Shown here in pieces: positions 41,734-51,126 of a DNA stretch of 64,000 nucleotides. Location of the stretch: assembly GCF_031880315.1 (NCBI RefSeq), contig NZ_CP134771.1, forward strand, positions 5,208,501 through 5,272,500, read 5' to 3'. The translations under genes and the position numbers were made by a program. The notes under the pieces are model-generated. The model ran no database searches, was not told the DNA's origin, and saw only the letters and a program-made list of their open reading frames with translations. Origin of the DNA: Pseudomonas baltica (GTDB taxonomy: Bacteria > Pseudomonadota > Gammaproteobacteria > Pseudomonadales > Pseudomonadaceae). The stretch's first letter is position 1; each line of letters starts with the position of its first letter.

Positions 41734-43620
41734 ATGAAAAGAACCTTGCGTTTCAGCCACAAGATCCTCATTGCCGCTGCCCTGATCGTCGCCGTAGCCT
41801 TCGCCCTGTTCACCAGCTACAACGACTACCTGCAGCGCAACGCCATCCGCAAGGACCTGGAAAACTATCTGCATGAAATGGGCGGCACCACGGCCAACAA
41901 CATCAGCAACTGGTTCGATGGGCGCATTTTGCTGGTCCAGAACCTCGCGCAGAACATCGGCCTCAACCCCGAGCCTGGCAACGTGGTCCAGTTACTGGAA
42001 CAAAAGGCCCTGACCTCGAGCTTTCTGTACACCTATCTGGGCACCACCGAGGGCACCTTTACCATGCGGCCCGACGAGGCGATGCCGGCCGGGTATGACG
42101 CGCGCACACGCCCCTGGTATCAGGCGGCCAAGGGCACCGCGCCAGCGCTGACCGAGCCCTACGTGGACGCGGCCTCGGGCAAGCTGATCATTACCGTGGT
42201 CTCGGCCGCCAACAAGGGCAGCCAGGCCCTGGGCGTGGTGGGTGGCGACTTGTCGTTGGAACGCGTGGTGCAGATCATCAACTCGCTGGACTTCGGCGGC
42301 ATGGGCTATGCGTTTCTGGTCAGCGCCGACGGCAAGGTGCTGGTGCACCCGGACGGCAAACTGGTGATGAAGACCCTCGCCGATCTTTACCCTAAAAACA
42401 CGCCACGCATCGGCACTGATCTGAGCGAGGTCGAAGTGGATGGCAAGACGCGTCTGGTGACCTTCGCCCAGATCAAGGGCCTGCCATCCGTGGACTGGTA
42501 CGTGGGCATTTCGGTGGACAAGGACAAAGCCTATTCGATGCTCAGCGAGTTCCGCACCTCGGCGATCATCGCGACCGTCGTGGCGGTGATTTTCATCATC
42601 GCGCTACTGGGGATGCTGATTCGCGTACTCATCCAGCCCTTGAACACCATGACCCGGGCCATGGAAAACATCGCCGACGGTGAGGGCGACCTGACGCGCC
42701 GGCTGACGATCCACAGCCAGGACGAGTTCGGCGTGCTCGGCACCGCGTTCAACCGCTTCGTAGAGCGCGTGCATGGCTCGATTCGCGAAGTCGCGTCGGC
42801 CACCGAGCACGTCAACGAGGCGGCGTTGCGCGTTGTCAGCGCTTCCAACTCGTCGATGGTCAACTCCGATGAGCAGGCCAACCGCACCAACAGCGTCGCG
42901 GCCGCGATCAACGAGCTGGGTGCGGCCGCCCAGGAAATCGCCCATAACGCCGCGCTCGCTTCGCAACAGGCCAGCTCCGCGCGCGAGTTGGCGCAAGAAG
43001 GCCAGCAAGTCGTCGATCAGAGTATCCAGGCGATGACGCGCTTGTCCGATCTGATCAGCACCTCAAGCGGCCATATCGAGACGCTCAATAGTAAAACCGT
43101 GAACATCGGCCAGATTCTCGAGGTGATCACCAGTATTTCTCAGCAGACCAACCTGCTGGCCCTGAACGCCGCGATCGAGGCCGCGCGGGCAGGTGAGGCC
43201 GGTCGTGGTTTCGCCGTGGTCGCCGACGAGGTGCGCAACCTTGCACACCGCACCCAGGAATCGGCGCAGCAGGTGCAGGGCATGATCGAAGAGCTGCAAG
43301 TCGGCGCCCGGGCATCGGTGAGCACCATGGGCGAAAGCCAGCGACACAGTCAGGACAGCGTCGGTATCGCCAACCAGGCGGGCGAGCGGCTGAGCAGCGT
43401 GACCCTGCGCATTGGCGAAATCGATGGCATGAACCAATCGGTCGCCACCGCGACCGAGGAACAGACGGCAGTGGTGGATGCGATCAATATGGATATCAGC
43501 GAGATCAACATGCTGAATCAGGAGGGGATGGAAAACCTGCAATCGACGCTGCGCGCCTGCGCGGATCTGGAACAGCAGGCCACGCGGTTGAAACAGTTGG
43601 TGGGGAGTTTCAAGATCTGA
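41734..43620 (+). CDS. methyl-accepting chemotaxis protein, dCache_1 (amino-acid sensing type)
   Basis: A 628-residue transmembrane chemoreceptor: membrane helix at 11-28, periplasmic dCache domain to about 270, second membrane helix at 275-298, HAMP to about 350, and a cytoplasmic signalling domain with hairpin tip (about 468-500, [19 protein letters not shown]). The dCache domain carries Tyr121, Arg126, Trp128, Tyr129, Tyr143 and Asp172, the residue set that binds the amino and carboxyl groups of amino acids in PctA-type receptors. Amino-acid taxis is therefore likely. No CheR-binding pentapeptide is seen at the end. Confidence 0.93.
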   Translation: MKRTLRFSHKILIAAALIVAVAFALFTSYNDYLQRNAIRKDLENYLHEMGGTTANNISNWFDGRILLVQNLAQNIGLNPEPGNVVQLLEQKALTSSFLYTYLGTTEGTFTMRPDEAMPAGYDARTRPWYQAAKGTAPALTEPYVDAASGKLIITVVSAANKGSQALGVVGGDLSLERVVQIINSLDFGGMGYAFLVSADGKVLVHPDGKLVMKTLADLYPKNTPRIGTDLSEVEVDGKTRLVTFAQIKGLPSVDWYVGISVDKDKAYSMLSEFRTSAIIATVVAVIFIIALLGMLIRVLIQPLNTMTRAMENIADGEGDLTRRLTIHSQDEFGVLGTAFNRFVERVHGSIREVASATEHVNEAALRVVSASNSSMVNSDEQANRTNSVAAAINELGAAAQEIAHNAALASQQASSARELAQEGQQVVDQSIQAMTRLSDLISTSSGHIETLNSKTVNIGQILEVITSISQQTNLLALNAAIEAARAGEAGRGFAVVADEVRNLAHRTQESAQQVQGMIEELQVGARASVSTMGESQRHSQDSVGIANQAGERLSSVTLRIGEIDGMNQSVATATEEQTAVVDAINMDISEINMLNQEGMENLQSTLRACADLEQQATRLKQLVGSFKI

Positions 43621-43635
43621 CGGCGACATGCAACC

Positions 43636-43664
43636 AAAGATGCCGCGATCAACGCGGCATCTTT
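43636..43664. terminator. bidirectional intrinsic terminator
   Basis: AAAGATGCCGCG (43636-43647) pairs perfectly with CGCGGCATCTTT (43653-43664) over a 5-base loop. With A and T ends it works in both directions, between the convergent chemoreceptor and xenA genes. Confidence 0.92.
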
Positions 43665-43674
43665 CATTCAAGCC

Positions 43675-44766
43675 TTAGCGATAGCGCTCGAGCCAATGCG
43701 CATACGGCGCCGGCAACGTCCAGGAAGCCTTGTCCACCCCCAGCTCCTTGGCGGCAAAATACGGCCAGTGTGGATCCGCCAGATGCGCCCGGCCAACCGA
43801 CACCAGGTCCAGATGCCCAGCCTCGATGGCTTCGTGGGCCAGCTGCGGCGTACCGAAGCCCCACGCCGAAGTCACCGGCAGAGCCGCCTCGCGACGCACG
43901 CGCTCGGCAATCGGCCCCATGAACGCAGGTCCCCAGGGGATGTTGGTCTCGGGAATGGTGAAGCCCACGCTGACGCTCAACAAGTCCAGGCCACCGGCCT
44001 TGAAGCGGCGAGCCAGTTCAATGGACTCGGTCAAGGTCCGCTCATCGCGGCCGTCGTACTCGAGTACGCCAAAACGCGCGGTCAGGGGCAGGTTCTCCGG
44101 CCACACTTCACGAACGGCGGCGAGGGTTTCAAGCAGGAAGCGGCTGCGGTTTTCAAAGCTGCCACCGTACTCATCGGTACGCTGGTTGGAGTGCTCGGAA
44201 AAGAAGCTCTGGCCCAGATAGCCGTGGGCGAAGTGCAGTTCGATCCATTCAAAGCCGGCATCGCGGGCACGGCGGGCGGCATCGACGAAGTCCTGGCGCA
44301 CGCGAGCGATGTCTTGCAGGGTCATTTGCTGTGGGACTTTCGGCAGGTTGGCACCGAACGCGATCGCCGAGGGGGCGATGGTCTGCCAGCCGCGGGGATC
44401 GCCCTCAGCGATGTGATCGTCGCCTTCCCAAGGGCGGTTGGCGCTGGCTTTACGGCCGGCGTGGGCGATCTGAATGCCCGGCACGGAGCCTGCGGCCTTG
44501 ATCGCCTTGACCACGGGGACAAAAGCCTGGGCCTGTTGGTCATTCCAGATGCCGGCGCAGCCTGGGGTGATCCGGCCTTCCGGGGACACAGCAGTCGCTT
44601 CGACCACCACCAGGCCTGCGCCGCCACGGGCCAGACCGGCGAGATGCACATGGTGCCAATCGTTGATCACGCCGTCGTCGGCCATGTATTGGCACATCGG
44701 CGGAATCGCGATGCGATTGCGTAGGGTGATGTCCTTCAGGGTGAAGGGCTCGAACAATGCGGACAT
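43675..44766 (-). CDS. xenA: xenobiotic reductase A (old yellow enzyme family)
   Basis: A 363-residue FMN-dependent ene-reductase of the YqjM-like old yellow enzyme class. It matches Pseudomonas XenA in length and nearly throughout: PPMCQYM with the redox-tuning Cys25, the active-site pair in ELHFAHGYLGQSF (His178/His181 of XenA), SFFSEHSNQRTDEYGGSFEN and the end APYAHWLERYR. It reduces activated C=C bonds and nitro compounds with NADPH. It diverges from an ArsR-type gene across a small palindrome, implying local repression. Confidence 0.95.
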   Translation of the reverse strand: MSALFEPFTLKDITLRNRIAIPPMCQYMADDGVINDWHHVHLAGLARGGAGLVVVEATAVSPEGRITPGCAGIWNDQQAQAFVPVVKAIKAAGSVPGIQIAHAGRKASANRPWEGDDHIAEGDPRGWQTIAPSAIAFGANLPKVPQQMTLQDIARVRQDFVDAARRARDAGFEWIELHFAHGYLGQSFFSEHSNQRTDEYGGSFENRSRFLLETLAAVREVWPENLPLTARFGVLEYDGRDERTLTESIELARRFKAGGLDLLSVSVGFTIPETNIPWGPAFMGPIAERVRREAALPVTSAWGFGTPQLAHEAIEAGHLDLVSVGRAHLADPHWPYFAAKELGVDKASWTLPAPYAHWLERYR

Positions 44767-44798
44767 AGGAAAACTCCAGGCAGGTTTTGATTCGCTTG

Positions 44799-44814
44799 TT
44801 CGATAGTATTCGAA
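44799..44814. promoter_or_regulatory. palindromic operator between xenA and its regulator
   Basis: TTCGA (44799-44803) and TCGAA (44810-44814) are inverted around TAGTAT, 32 bases upstream of the xenA start and just ahead of the regulator gene. It is a likely binding site of the ArsR-type protein encoded at 44853. Confidence 0.6.
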
Positions 44815-44852
44815 ATATGGCTTTAATTGAAACCCCTCGCTATCATCCGACT

Positions 44853-45152
44853 ATGCGAGCCCTCAAACATCCCCCACCATCCGATTTCGTCCTCGAGCGT
44901 CTGCTGTACGCCCTGAGTGATCCCGTGCGCATGGGAATCGTCCGCTGTCTGGCCGCAGTGCCTGAGGCGTCGTGCGGCGAGCTGGATGGTGGACGGCCCA
45001 AATCCAGCGTGTCCCATCACTTTCGGGTATTGCGCGATGCCGGCCTGGTGCAGACGCGCAATGTCGGCACCACGCACATGAACTCGCTGCGGTCCGAGGA
45101 GTTGAATGCTCGGTTTCCCGGATTGCTGGACTGCATCCTGGCGCAGTCCTGA
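44853..45152 (+). CDS. ArsR-type transcriptional regulator
   Basis: A 99-residue winged-helix repressor: LERLLYALSDPVRMGIVRCL (residues 14-33), ASCGELDGGRPKSSVSHHFR with the recognition helix, then VLRDAGLVQTRNVGTTHMNS. Start ATG 44853 is chosen because upstream in-frame ATGs (44787, 44817) overlap or abut the operator. Divergent from xenA, so it probably represses xenA and itself. No CxC metal site is seen, so the ligand is more likely organic or redox than arsenic. Confidence 0.85.
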   Translation: MRALKHPPPSDFVLERLLYALSDPVRMGIVRCLAAVPEASCGELDGGRPKSSVSHHFRVLRDAGLVQTRNVGTTHMNSLRSEELNARFPGLLDCILAQS

Positions 45153-45481
45153 TCCGCGCATCGACCGGCATATTCGATACACAAACGTGCGCCGCGCGTC
45201 CGAAAACCTTTATGCCAATTCCATCGCTGTGCCTTCGGGCCCGCGCGCACTTGTCTAGTCCGCGCGCCTTTCAGGTCGCCACATTCATCGTAGATGTCGG
45301 CTAGATACCTGCAATATGCCGGCTTTATCCGTCAAGAAACTGTTATCTCGCGTTCATCTGCGGGTCATCGGACTGCCACACGCTCTCTCTAAGGTCACTC
45401 GCACTGCAGCCCGCCATGGACGGGTTGCACCGCTCGGCGATTGGCCGTGGCAAGCCTCCAGACCACAAGACAGAGAAGCCC
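45153..45481 (+). promoter_or_regulatory. phn operon control region with Pho box
   Basis: A 330-base noncoding stretch before phnC. CTGTTAT-CTCG-CGTTCAT-CTGC-GGGTCAT (45340-45368), with a degenerate fourth unit CTGCCAC (45373-45379), are direct repeats at 11-base spacing, the PhoB-binding pattern. Further upstream CTTGTCTAG (45249-45257) equals one arm of the palindrome at the phnF start and may be a PhnF half-site. PhoB activation under phosphate limitation is strongly implied; PhnF input is tentative. Confidence 0.8.
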
Positions 45482-46315
45482 ATGAACGCAGCCATTCATG
45501 TCGACCGCTTGAACAAGACCTTTGCACGCAAGACCGCCCTGGTCGACCTTGCATTGTCTATACAACCCGGAGAAATGGTCGCGCTGATCGGCGCCTCGGG
45601 TTCAGGGAAATCCACCTTGCTACGCCACCTGGCAGGCCTCGCCTGTTGTGACCGCCGCAATGGCGGCACGGTGCAAGTGCTGGGCCGGGACGTACAGACA
45701 TCCGGATGCTTGAACAGCCACGTACGCCGCCTGCGCGCCGACATCGGCTACATCTTCCAGCAGTTCAACCTGGTCAACCGCCTCAGCGTACTGGACAACG
45801 TGTTGCTCGGCTGCCTGGGCCGCATGCCGCGCTGGCGGGGCACCCTCGGGCTGTTCAATGCCGAGGAAAAACAGCGCGCCATGGAGTCGCTGGCCCGCGT
45901 CGGCCTGGCCGATCTGGCCCAGCAACGGGCCTCGACCCTGTCCGGTGGCCAGCAACAGCGGGTGGCAATCGCCCGAGTGCTGACTCAACGCGCCGAGGTC
46001 ATTCTGGCGGACGAGCCCATCGCCTCGCTGGATCCGGAGTCGGCGCGCAACGTCATGGAGATCCTTGCCGATATCAATCGCCGCGACGGCAAGACCGTAG
46101 TCGTCACCCTCCATCAAGTCGACTACGCGGTGCGCTATTGCCCGCGTGCCGTGGCCCTCAAAGGCGGGCGCATTCATTACGACGGCAAGGGCGATGCGCT
46201 CAGCAGTGAGTTTCTCAATGAGCTGTACGGCGCCGACGTCGAGACCAGCCTGCTGGTCGCCGATCAAGCCCGCAACGCTGGCAAACCGCCGCGGCTGGTA
46301 CTGGCCCAGGCCTGA
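45482..46315 (+). CDS. phnC: phosphonate ABC transporter ATP-binding protein
   Basis: A 277-residue ATPase of the phosphonate importer PhnCDE. Walker [10 protein letters not shown] (about residues 37-45), Q-loop [14 protein letters not shown] signature [15 protein letters not shown] (about 160) and Walker [13 protein letters not shown] are intact, with the switch histidine in [13 protein letters not shown] 45482 is preceded by AGAGAAG. First gene of the phn operon, 100 bases after the Pho box. Confidence 0.95.
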   Translation: MNAAIHVDRLNKTFARKTALVDLALSIQPGEMVALIGASGSGKSTLLRHLAGLACCDRRNGGTVQVLGRDVQTSGCLNSHVRRLRADIGYIFQQFNLVNRLSVLDNVLLGCLGRMPRWRGTLGLFNAEEKQRAMESLARVGLADLAQQRASTLSGGQQQRVAIARVLTQRAEVILADEPIASLDPESARNVMEILADINRRDGKTVVVTLHQVDYAVRYCPRAVALKGGRIHYDGKGDALSSEFLNELYGADVETSLLVADQARNAGKPPRLVLAQA

Positions 46316-46354
46316 TTGCAGCCCCTCTCTCATCTTTGGATTCAGGAGCACTCG

Positions 46355-47359
46355 ATGTTCAACCGTATCGGTCGCGCGTTCGCCTCTGCCGCCTTGCTCG
46401 CCAGCTGTTTGCTGGGTACCGCGCAAGCCGACGACAAGGTCATCAACTTCGGCATCATGTCCACCGAGTCTTCGCAAAACCTGAAAAGCATCTGGCAGCC
46501 GTTCATTGACGACATGTCAAAAAAGACCGGCCTCAAGGTCAACGCCACCTTCGCCTCCGACTATGCCGGCCTGATTCAGGGCATGCGCTTCAACAAGGTC
46601 GATGTGGCGTGGCTGGGCAACAAGGCGGCCATGGAGGCCGTCGATCGCTCGGGCGGTGAAATCTTCGCCCAGACCGCCGCCGCTAATGGCGCGCCGGGCT
46701 ACTGGAGCCTGATCATCGCGCGCAAGGACAGCCCGATCAACTCGGTCGACGACATGCTCAAGCATGCCAAGGAGCTGACGTTCGGCAACGGTGATCCGAA
46801 CTCGACGTCCGGTTACCTGGTGCCCGGCTACTACGTGTTCGCCAAGAACAACGTCGACGCCGCCACCGCGTTCAAGCGCACCCTCAACTCCAGCCACGAA
46901 GTCAACGCCTTGAGCGTCGCCAAGGGCCAACTCGACGTTGCCACCTTCAACACTGAAAGCTGGGACCGCCTGGCCGTGACCCAGCCTGACAAGGCCGCCC
47001 AGCTCAAAGTGATCTGGAAGTCGCCGATCATTCCGGCCGACCCGATGGTATGGCGCAAATCGATGCCGGACGACGACAAGAACAAGATCCGCGAATTCTT
47101 CGCCACCTACGGTGATACCGACGAAGAAAAGGCCGTGTTGAAGAACATGCAGATGGGCAAGTTCCTCAAGTCCTCCGATGACCAGTTGCTGACCATCCGC
47201 CAGTTGGAACTGTTCAAGCAGAAGTCCGAAGTCAGCGCCAGCACCACCCTCGATGCCAACGAAAAAACCGCTCGCCTCAAAGCCATCGACGACGGCCTGA
47301 CCAAGCTTCAGGACCGCATCTCGGATCTGGAAAAACAAGGCAACGCCAAAGCCGGCTGA
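46355..47359 (+). CDS. phnD: phosphonate-binding periplasmic protein
   Basis: A 334-residue solute-binding protein that delivers phosphonates to PhnCE. Signal peptide at residues 1-25 (cleavage after AQA). Core: [57 protein letters not shown] (the phosphonate-binding loop) and [13 protein letters not shown] 46355 has AGGAG at six bases. The C-terminus ends in a charged coiled segment ([13 protein letters not shown]). Confidence 0.94.
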   Translation: MFNRIGRAFASAALLASCLLGTAQADDKVINFGIMSTESSQNLKSIWQPFIDDMSKKTGLKVNATFASDYAGLIQGMRFNKVDVAWLGNKAAMEAVDRSGGEIFAQTAAANGAPGYWSLIIARKDSPINSVDDMLKHAKELTFGNGDPNSTSGYLVPGYYVFAKNNVDAATAFKRTLNSSHEVNALSVAKGQLDVATFNTESWDRLAVTQPDKAAQLKVIWKSPIIPADPMVWRKSMPDDDKNKIREFFATYGDTDEEKAVLKNMQMGKFLKSSDDQLLTIRQLELFKQKSEVSASTTLDANEKTARLKAIDDGLTKLQDRISDLEKQGNAKAG

Positions 47360-47429
47360 ACCCGACTGCGCGGTGCTGCGACGCCGCGCTCGAGGGGCTT
47401 TCATCCACAACCAGCAAACGGGATCGTTC

Positions 47430-48218
47430 ATGACTACGCATGCTGCATACGCTGAAGCGGCCGGCACCCGCGCCTGGGGCCGCTACCTGGGCTGGGGCCT
47501 GTTCGTCGCCATGATGGCCTGGGCCTGGCACGGCGCTGAAATGAACCCGATAGCGCTATACCGCGACTCGGGAAACATGGCGACCTTTGCCGCCGACTTC
47601 TTTCCGCCGGACTTCCACGAGTGGCGCTCGTACCTCAAGGAAATGATCGTCACCGTGCACATTGCGCTGTGGGGCACCTTGCTGGCCATCGTCTGTTCGG
47701 TACCGCTGGGCGTGCTGTGCGCCGACAACATCACCCCGTGGTGGATTCACCAACCGCTGCGCCGGGTCATGGATGCGTTTCGTTCGATCAACGAAATGGT
47801 CTTCGCGATGCTGTTCGTGGTCGCCGTGGGGCTTGGGCCTTTCGCCGGTGTGCTGGCGCTGTGGATCAGCACCACCGGGGTGCTTGCCAAGCTGTTCGCC
47901 GAAGCGGTGGAAGCGATCGATCCGGGCCCGGTCGAGGGTGTGCGCGCTACCGGTGCCAGTGCGTTGCAGGAAGTGATCTACGGGGTGATCCCGCAAGTAC
48001 TGCCATTGTGGATTTCCTACGCGCTGTATCGCTTCGAGTCCAACGTGCGCTCGGCCACGGTGGTGGGGATGGTCGGCGCGGGCGGTATCGGGGTGATTCT
48101 GTGGGAAAACATCCGCGCCTTCGAGTTCGTTCAGACCTGCGCCGTGTTGCTGGTGATCATCTTCGTGGTGAGCGTCATCGACATCGTTTCGCAACGCCTG
48201 CGCAAGCAGTTCATCTAG
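47430..48218 (+). CDS. phnE: phosphonate ABC transporter permease
   Basis: A 262-residue inner-membrane permease with about six membrane helices. The ABC permease coupling loop is visible ([20 protein letters not shown], about residues 171-190), as is the conserved [23 protein letters not shown] 47430 is used. Single-copy PhnE, unlike the paired permeases in some phosphonate clusters. Confidence 0.93.
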   Translation: MTTHAAYAEAAGTRAWGRYLGWGLFVAMMAWAWHGAEMNPIALYRDSGNMATFAADFFPPDFHEWRSYLKEMIVTVHIALWGTLLAIVCSVPLGVLCADNITPWWIHQPLRRVMDAFRSINEMVFAMLFVVAVGLGPFAGVLALWISTTGVLAKLFAEAVEAIDPGPVEGVRATGASALQEVIYGVIPQVLPLWISYALYRFESNVRSATVVGMVGAGGIGVILWENIRAFEFVQTCAVLLVIIFVVSVIDIVSQRLRKQFI

Positions 48219-48246
48219 CGTTTTTACCGAACCGACGGGAGAGGGT

Positions 48247-48966
48247 GTGAACCCTTTTTTAGCCATGAACTTGTCTAGACAAGAACCGATGTACCAAGCG
48301 CTTGCGGATACGTTACGCAGCGAGTTGAGCCGTTTCAGCGCGGGCGACTACCTGCCTGCGGAAATCCAGTTGGCGGCGCGCTTTGCGGTCAATCGCCACA
48401 CCGTGCGCCGCGCGGTCGACGAGCTGGTGCGTGAGGGCAGCCTGTTGCGTCGTCAAGGCAAAGGCACTCAGGTGTTGGGCCGGCCGCTGGTGTATCCGGT
48501 GTCCGCCGACAGCGCCTACAGTCAGTCGCTGTCGGCCCAGGGCCATGGCGTCGAAGCGATCCTGTTGCAGCGGCGCCAATGCGTGGCGACGCGTGAAGAG
48601 GCCGAGCAGCTAGGTCTCCCGGAACAGGCGCCCCTGATCGAACTGCAAACCCTGCGCCGCCTCGACGGCCAGCCGGTCAGCTTGATTCGCCATCGCTACT
48701 GCGCCTCCCGCACTGAACTGCTGGCCGACTATCAGGGCGGATCGGTGCGTCAGTTTCTGGCGGCGCGGGCGCTGGCCTTGACCCGCACCTTCAGCCTGAT
48801 CGGCGCTCGTTTGCCCAGCCGCGAAGAGGCCAGCGTATTGCTGATGCCGCGTCATCTTCCGGCCCTCACCGTTCTGACTCTTTCCCGCGACACCGACGGC
48901 CATCCCGTGGAGCTTGCGCAGTCCACCAGCCGCTGCGACCGCTTCCAGTACCAGATCGTCACATGA
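48247..48966 (+). CDS. phnF: GntR/HutC-family transcriptional regulator of the phn operon
   Basis: A 239-residue regulator. N-terminal winged helix (YLPAEIQLAARFAVNRHTVR, then VDELVREGSLLRRQGKGTQV) and C-terminal UTRA ligand domain. GTG 48247 has GGGAG five bases upstream. Codons 8-12 contain the perfect 14-bp palindrome CTTGTCTAGACAAG, a HutC-type operator, suggesting autoregulation. Embedded in the phn operon, it probably adjusts C-P lyase expression to phosphonates or phosphate signals. Stop overlaps the phnG region. Confidence 0.9.
   Translation: MNPFLAMNLSRQEPMYQALADTLRSELSRFSAGDYLPAEIQLAARFAVNRHTVRRAVDELVREGSLLRRQGKGTQVLGRPLVYPVSADSAYSQSLSAQGHGVEAILLQRRQCVATREEAEQLGLPEQAPLIELQTLRRLDGQPVSLIRHRYCASRTELLADYQGGSVRQFLAARALALTRTFSLIGARLPSREEASVLLMPRHLPALTVLTLSRDTDGHPVELAQSTSRCDRFQYQIVT
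48270..48283. promoter_or_regulatory. palindromic operator at the start of phnF
   Basis: CTTGTCTAGACAAG is a perfect 14-bp palindrome with the HutC/GntR core GTCTAGAC (GT-N-TA-N-AC). It lies within the first codons of phnF, where a bound repressor would block readthrough from phnE into phnF and beyond, or a local promoter. Confidence 0.65.
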
Positions 48967-48980
48967 TGGAGATGCCTCTG

Positions 48981-49451
48981 ATGCCCGTCTCATCCGCTGT
49001 CCCGTCCACCACCGCCGAGCAACGCCTGCGTCAGTACTGGATCGGCGTGCTGTCCCGCGCTCGAGCCGCCGATTTCACCGCGCATGAGCCGGCCTTGCGC
49101 GATGCCGAATACCAACTGATCCGCGCGCCGGAGATCGGCATGACCCTGGTTCGCGGGCGTATGGGCGGCAGCGGTGCGCCGTTCAATGTCGGCGAAATGA
49201 GCGTCACCCGATGCGTGGTGCGCCTGGCCGATGGCCGTACCGGCTACAGCTATCTGGCCGGACGCGACAAGCCCCGCGCCGAACTGGCCGCACTGGCCGA
49301 TGCCCACCTGCAAGGCCCGCAACAGGCGCGCTGGATAAGTGAGCTGATCGAACCCCTGGCGCGTGCTCACGCTGCGCGCCGAGCCCGGCAAGAAGCCGAA
49401 ACCGCAGCGACCAAAGTGGAGTTTTTCACCCTGGTCAGAGGAGAAAACTGA
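48981..49451 (+). CDS. phnG: C-P lyase complex subunit PhnG
   Basis: A 156-residue subunit of the PhnGHIJ core complex, which carries out purine displacement and C-P cleavage. PhnG motifs: RQYWIGVLSRARAADF, IGMTLVRGRMGGSGAPFNVG and GEMSVTRCVVRL. I use ATG 48981 (GGAG ten bases upstream); ATG 48963 overlapping the phnF stop is possible. The stop overlaps phnH by one base. Confidence 0.93.
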   Translation: MPVSSAVPSTTAEQRLRQYWIGVLSRARAADFTAHEPALRDAEYQLIRAPEIGMTLVRGRMGGSGAPFNVGEMSVTRCVVRLADGRTGYSYLAGRDKPRAELAALADAHLQGPQQARWISELIEPLARAHAARRARQEAETAATKVEFFTLVRGEN

Positions 49452-50053
49452 TGACTGCCACTCTTTTACAGCCCGCATTCGCCGACCCCGTGCTCGACGC
49501 TCAGCGCAGTTTTCGCGCCGCCCTCAAGGCCCTGGCGGGCCCCGGCGTGGCGCAACAGCTGCCAGCCGCGCAGTTGCCGCCGCACCTGCAAGGCCTGGCG
49601 GCTGCCAGCCACGGCTTGTGCCTTGCGCTGTTGGACATCGACACGCCGTTGTGGCTCGCGCCGAGGTTCGACACTCAGGCGATCCGCGCCAACCTGACTT
49701 TCCACTGCGGCTGCCCCATCGTCAGCGACCGGCAAAACGCGCGCTTCGCACTGCTCGACGACAGCCAACTGCATGATCTGAGCGGCTTCGACCTGGGCAA
49801 CGACCGTTACCCCGATCAGTCCTGCACGCTGCTGGTCCAACTGTCGAGCCTTGAGGGCGGACGTCAGCTGGCCTGGCGCGGCCCGGGTATCCAGAACGAA
49901 AACCCGGTGGCGCTGCCTCTGACTGAAGCGTTCTGGCAGGAACGTGAAGCGCGTAACGACTTCCCCCGCGGCATCGACATGTTCTTTATCGCTGGCAATC
50001 GATTGCTGGGCCTGCCGCGCAGCACCCAGGTCGCGTTTGCGGGAGGTGCCTGA
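49451..50053 (+). CDS. phnH: C-P lyase complex subunit PhnH
   Basis: A 200-residue subunit of the C-P lyase core, a PLP-transferase-like fold without the cofactor lysine. Conserved stretches: FADPVLDAQRSFRAALKALA, LLDIDTPLWLAP, LTFHCGCPIV and NDFPRGIDMFFIAGNRLLGL near the end. Start and stop overlap both neighbours by one base, typical of stoichiometric complex subunits. Confidence 0.94.
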   Translation: MTATLLQPAFADPVLDAQRSFRAALKALAGPGVAQQLPAAQLPPHLQGLAAASHGLCLALLDIDTPLWLAPRFDTQAIRANLTFHCGCPIVSDRQNARFALLDDSQLHDLSGFDLGNDRYPDQSCTLLVQLSSLEGGRQLAWRGPGIQNENPVALPLTEAFWQEREARNDFPRGIDMFFIAGNRLLGLPRSTQVAFAGGA

Positions 50054-51126
50054 TGTACGTTGCCGTCAAGGGTGGCGAACAGGCCATCGACAATGCCCAT
50101 AAGGTGCTGGCGAAGAAGCGTCGAGGTGACACCTTGGTCGCCGAACTCGACGTCGAGCAAATCCGCCAGCAACTGCCACTGGCCGTGGCCCGGGTCATGA
50201 CCGAGGGCTCGCTGTACGACGAGCAGTTGGCAGCGCTGGCCATCAAGCAGGCCGCGGGCGATCTGGTCGAAGCGATCTTCTTGCTGCGCGCCTACCGCAC
50301 GACCTTGCCGCGCTTTACCGCCAGCCTGCCCATAGACACCGCAGACATGCTGCTGACGCGGCGTCTGTCGGCCACCTTCAAGGACGTGCCGGGCGGTCAA
50401 CTGCTTGGCCCGACGTTCGATTACACCCACCGTCTGCTCGACTTCAGCCTGCTGGCCGAGGGTGAATACCCTGGCCCGCAGTTGCAGGAAGATGCCACCC
50501 AGGCCCCCTGTCCTCGGGTGTTGGGCTTGCTCGCCCGCGAAGGCCTGATCAAGGAAGAGGTCGACAACGGTGCAGCCATTGCCGACATCACCCGCCAGCC
50601 GCTGGAATACCCGGCCAGCCGCGCGCAACGCCTGCAGGCGCTGGCTCGGGGCGATGAAGGATTCCTGCTGGCGCTGGGCTATTCGACCCAGCGTGGCTAT
50701 GGCCGCAATCATCCGTTTGCCGGTGAGATTCGCATCGGCGAAGTCGAGGTGTGGATCGAGCCTGAAGAGCTTGGCTTTGCGGTGGCCATCGGCGCCATCG
50801 AAATCACCGAGTGCGAGATGGTCAACCAGTTCGTCGGCTCTGGCAGCGAGCCGGCGCAGTTCACCCGCGGTTATGGCCTGGCGTTCGGGCATGCCGAGCG
50901 CAAGGCCATGGGCATGGCGCTGGTCGACCGTTCGCTGCGTGCCGAGGAGTACGCCGAAGAAATCCAGTCGCCTGCGCAGCAGGAAGAATTCGTGCTGGCC
51001 CATTGCGACAACGTCGAGGCCGCGGGGTTTGTCTCGCACCTCAAGCTGCCGCACTACGTCGATTTCCAGTCCGAGCTCGAACTGATCCGCAAACTGCGCA
51101 AGCCCTTCAAGGAGCATGGCCAATGA
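50053..51126 (+). CDS. phnI: C-P lyase complex subunit PhnI
   Basis: A 357-residue subunit that displaces adenine from ATP and attaches phosphonate to ribose triphosphate. Conserved: YVAVKGGEQAIDNAHKVLAK at the start, VARVMTEGSLYDEQLAALAI, and SHLKLPHYVDFQSELELIRK at the end. The stop overlaps phnJ (ATGA). Confidence 0.95.
   Translation: MYVAVKGGEQAIDNAHKVLAKKRRGDTLVAELDVEQIRQQLPLAVARVMTEGSLYDEQLAALAIKQAAGDLVEAIFLLRAYRTTLPRFTASLPIDTADMLLTRRLSATFKDVPGGQLLGPTFDYTHRLLDFSLLAEGEYPGPQLQEDATQAPCPRVLGLLAREGLIKEEVDNGAAIADITRQPLEYPASRAQRLQALARGDEGFLLALGYSTQRGYGRNHPFAGEIRIGEVEVWIEPEELGFAVAIGAIEITECEMVNQFVGSGSEPAQFTRGYGLAFGHAERKAMGMALVDRSLRAEEYAEEIQSPAQQEEFVLAHCDNVEAAGFVSHLKLPHYVDFQSELELIRKLRKPFKEHGQ

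Noticed and set aside
43696..44724. 342-codon plus-strand frame opposite xenA
   Set aside because: XenA is intact and strongly conserved on the other strand; the frame gives Arg/Gly/His-rich nonsense.
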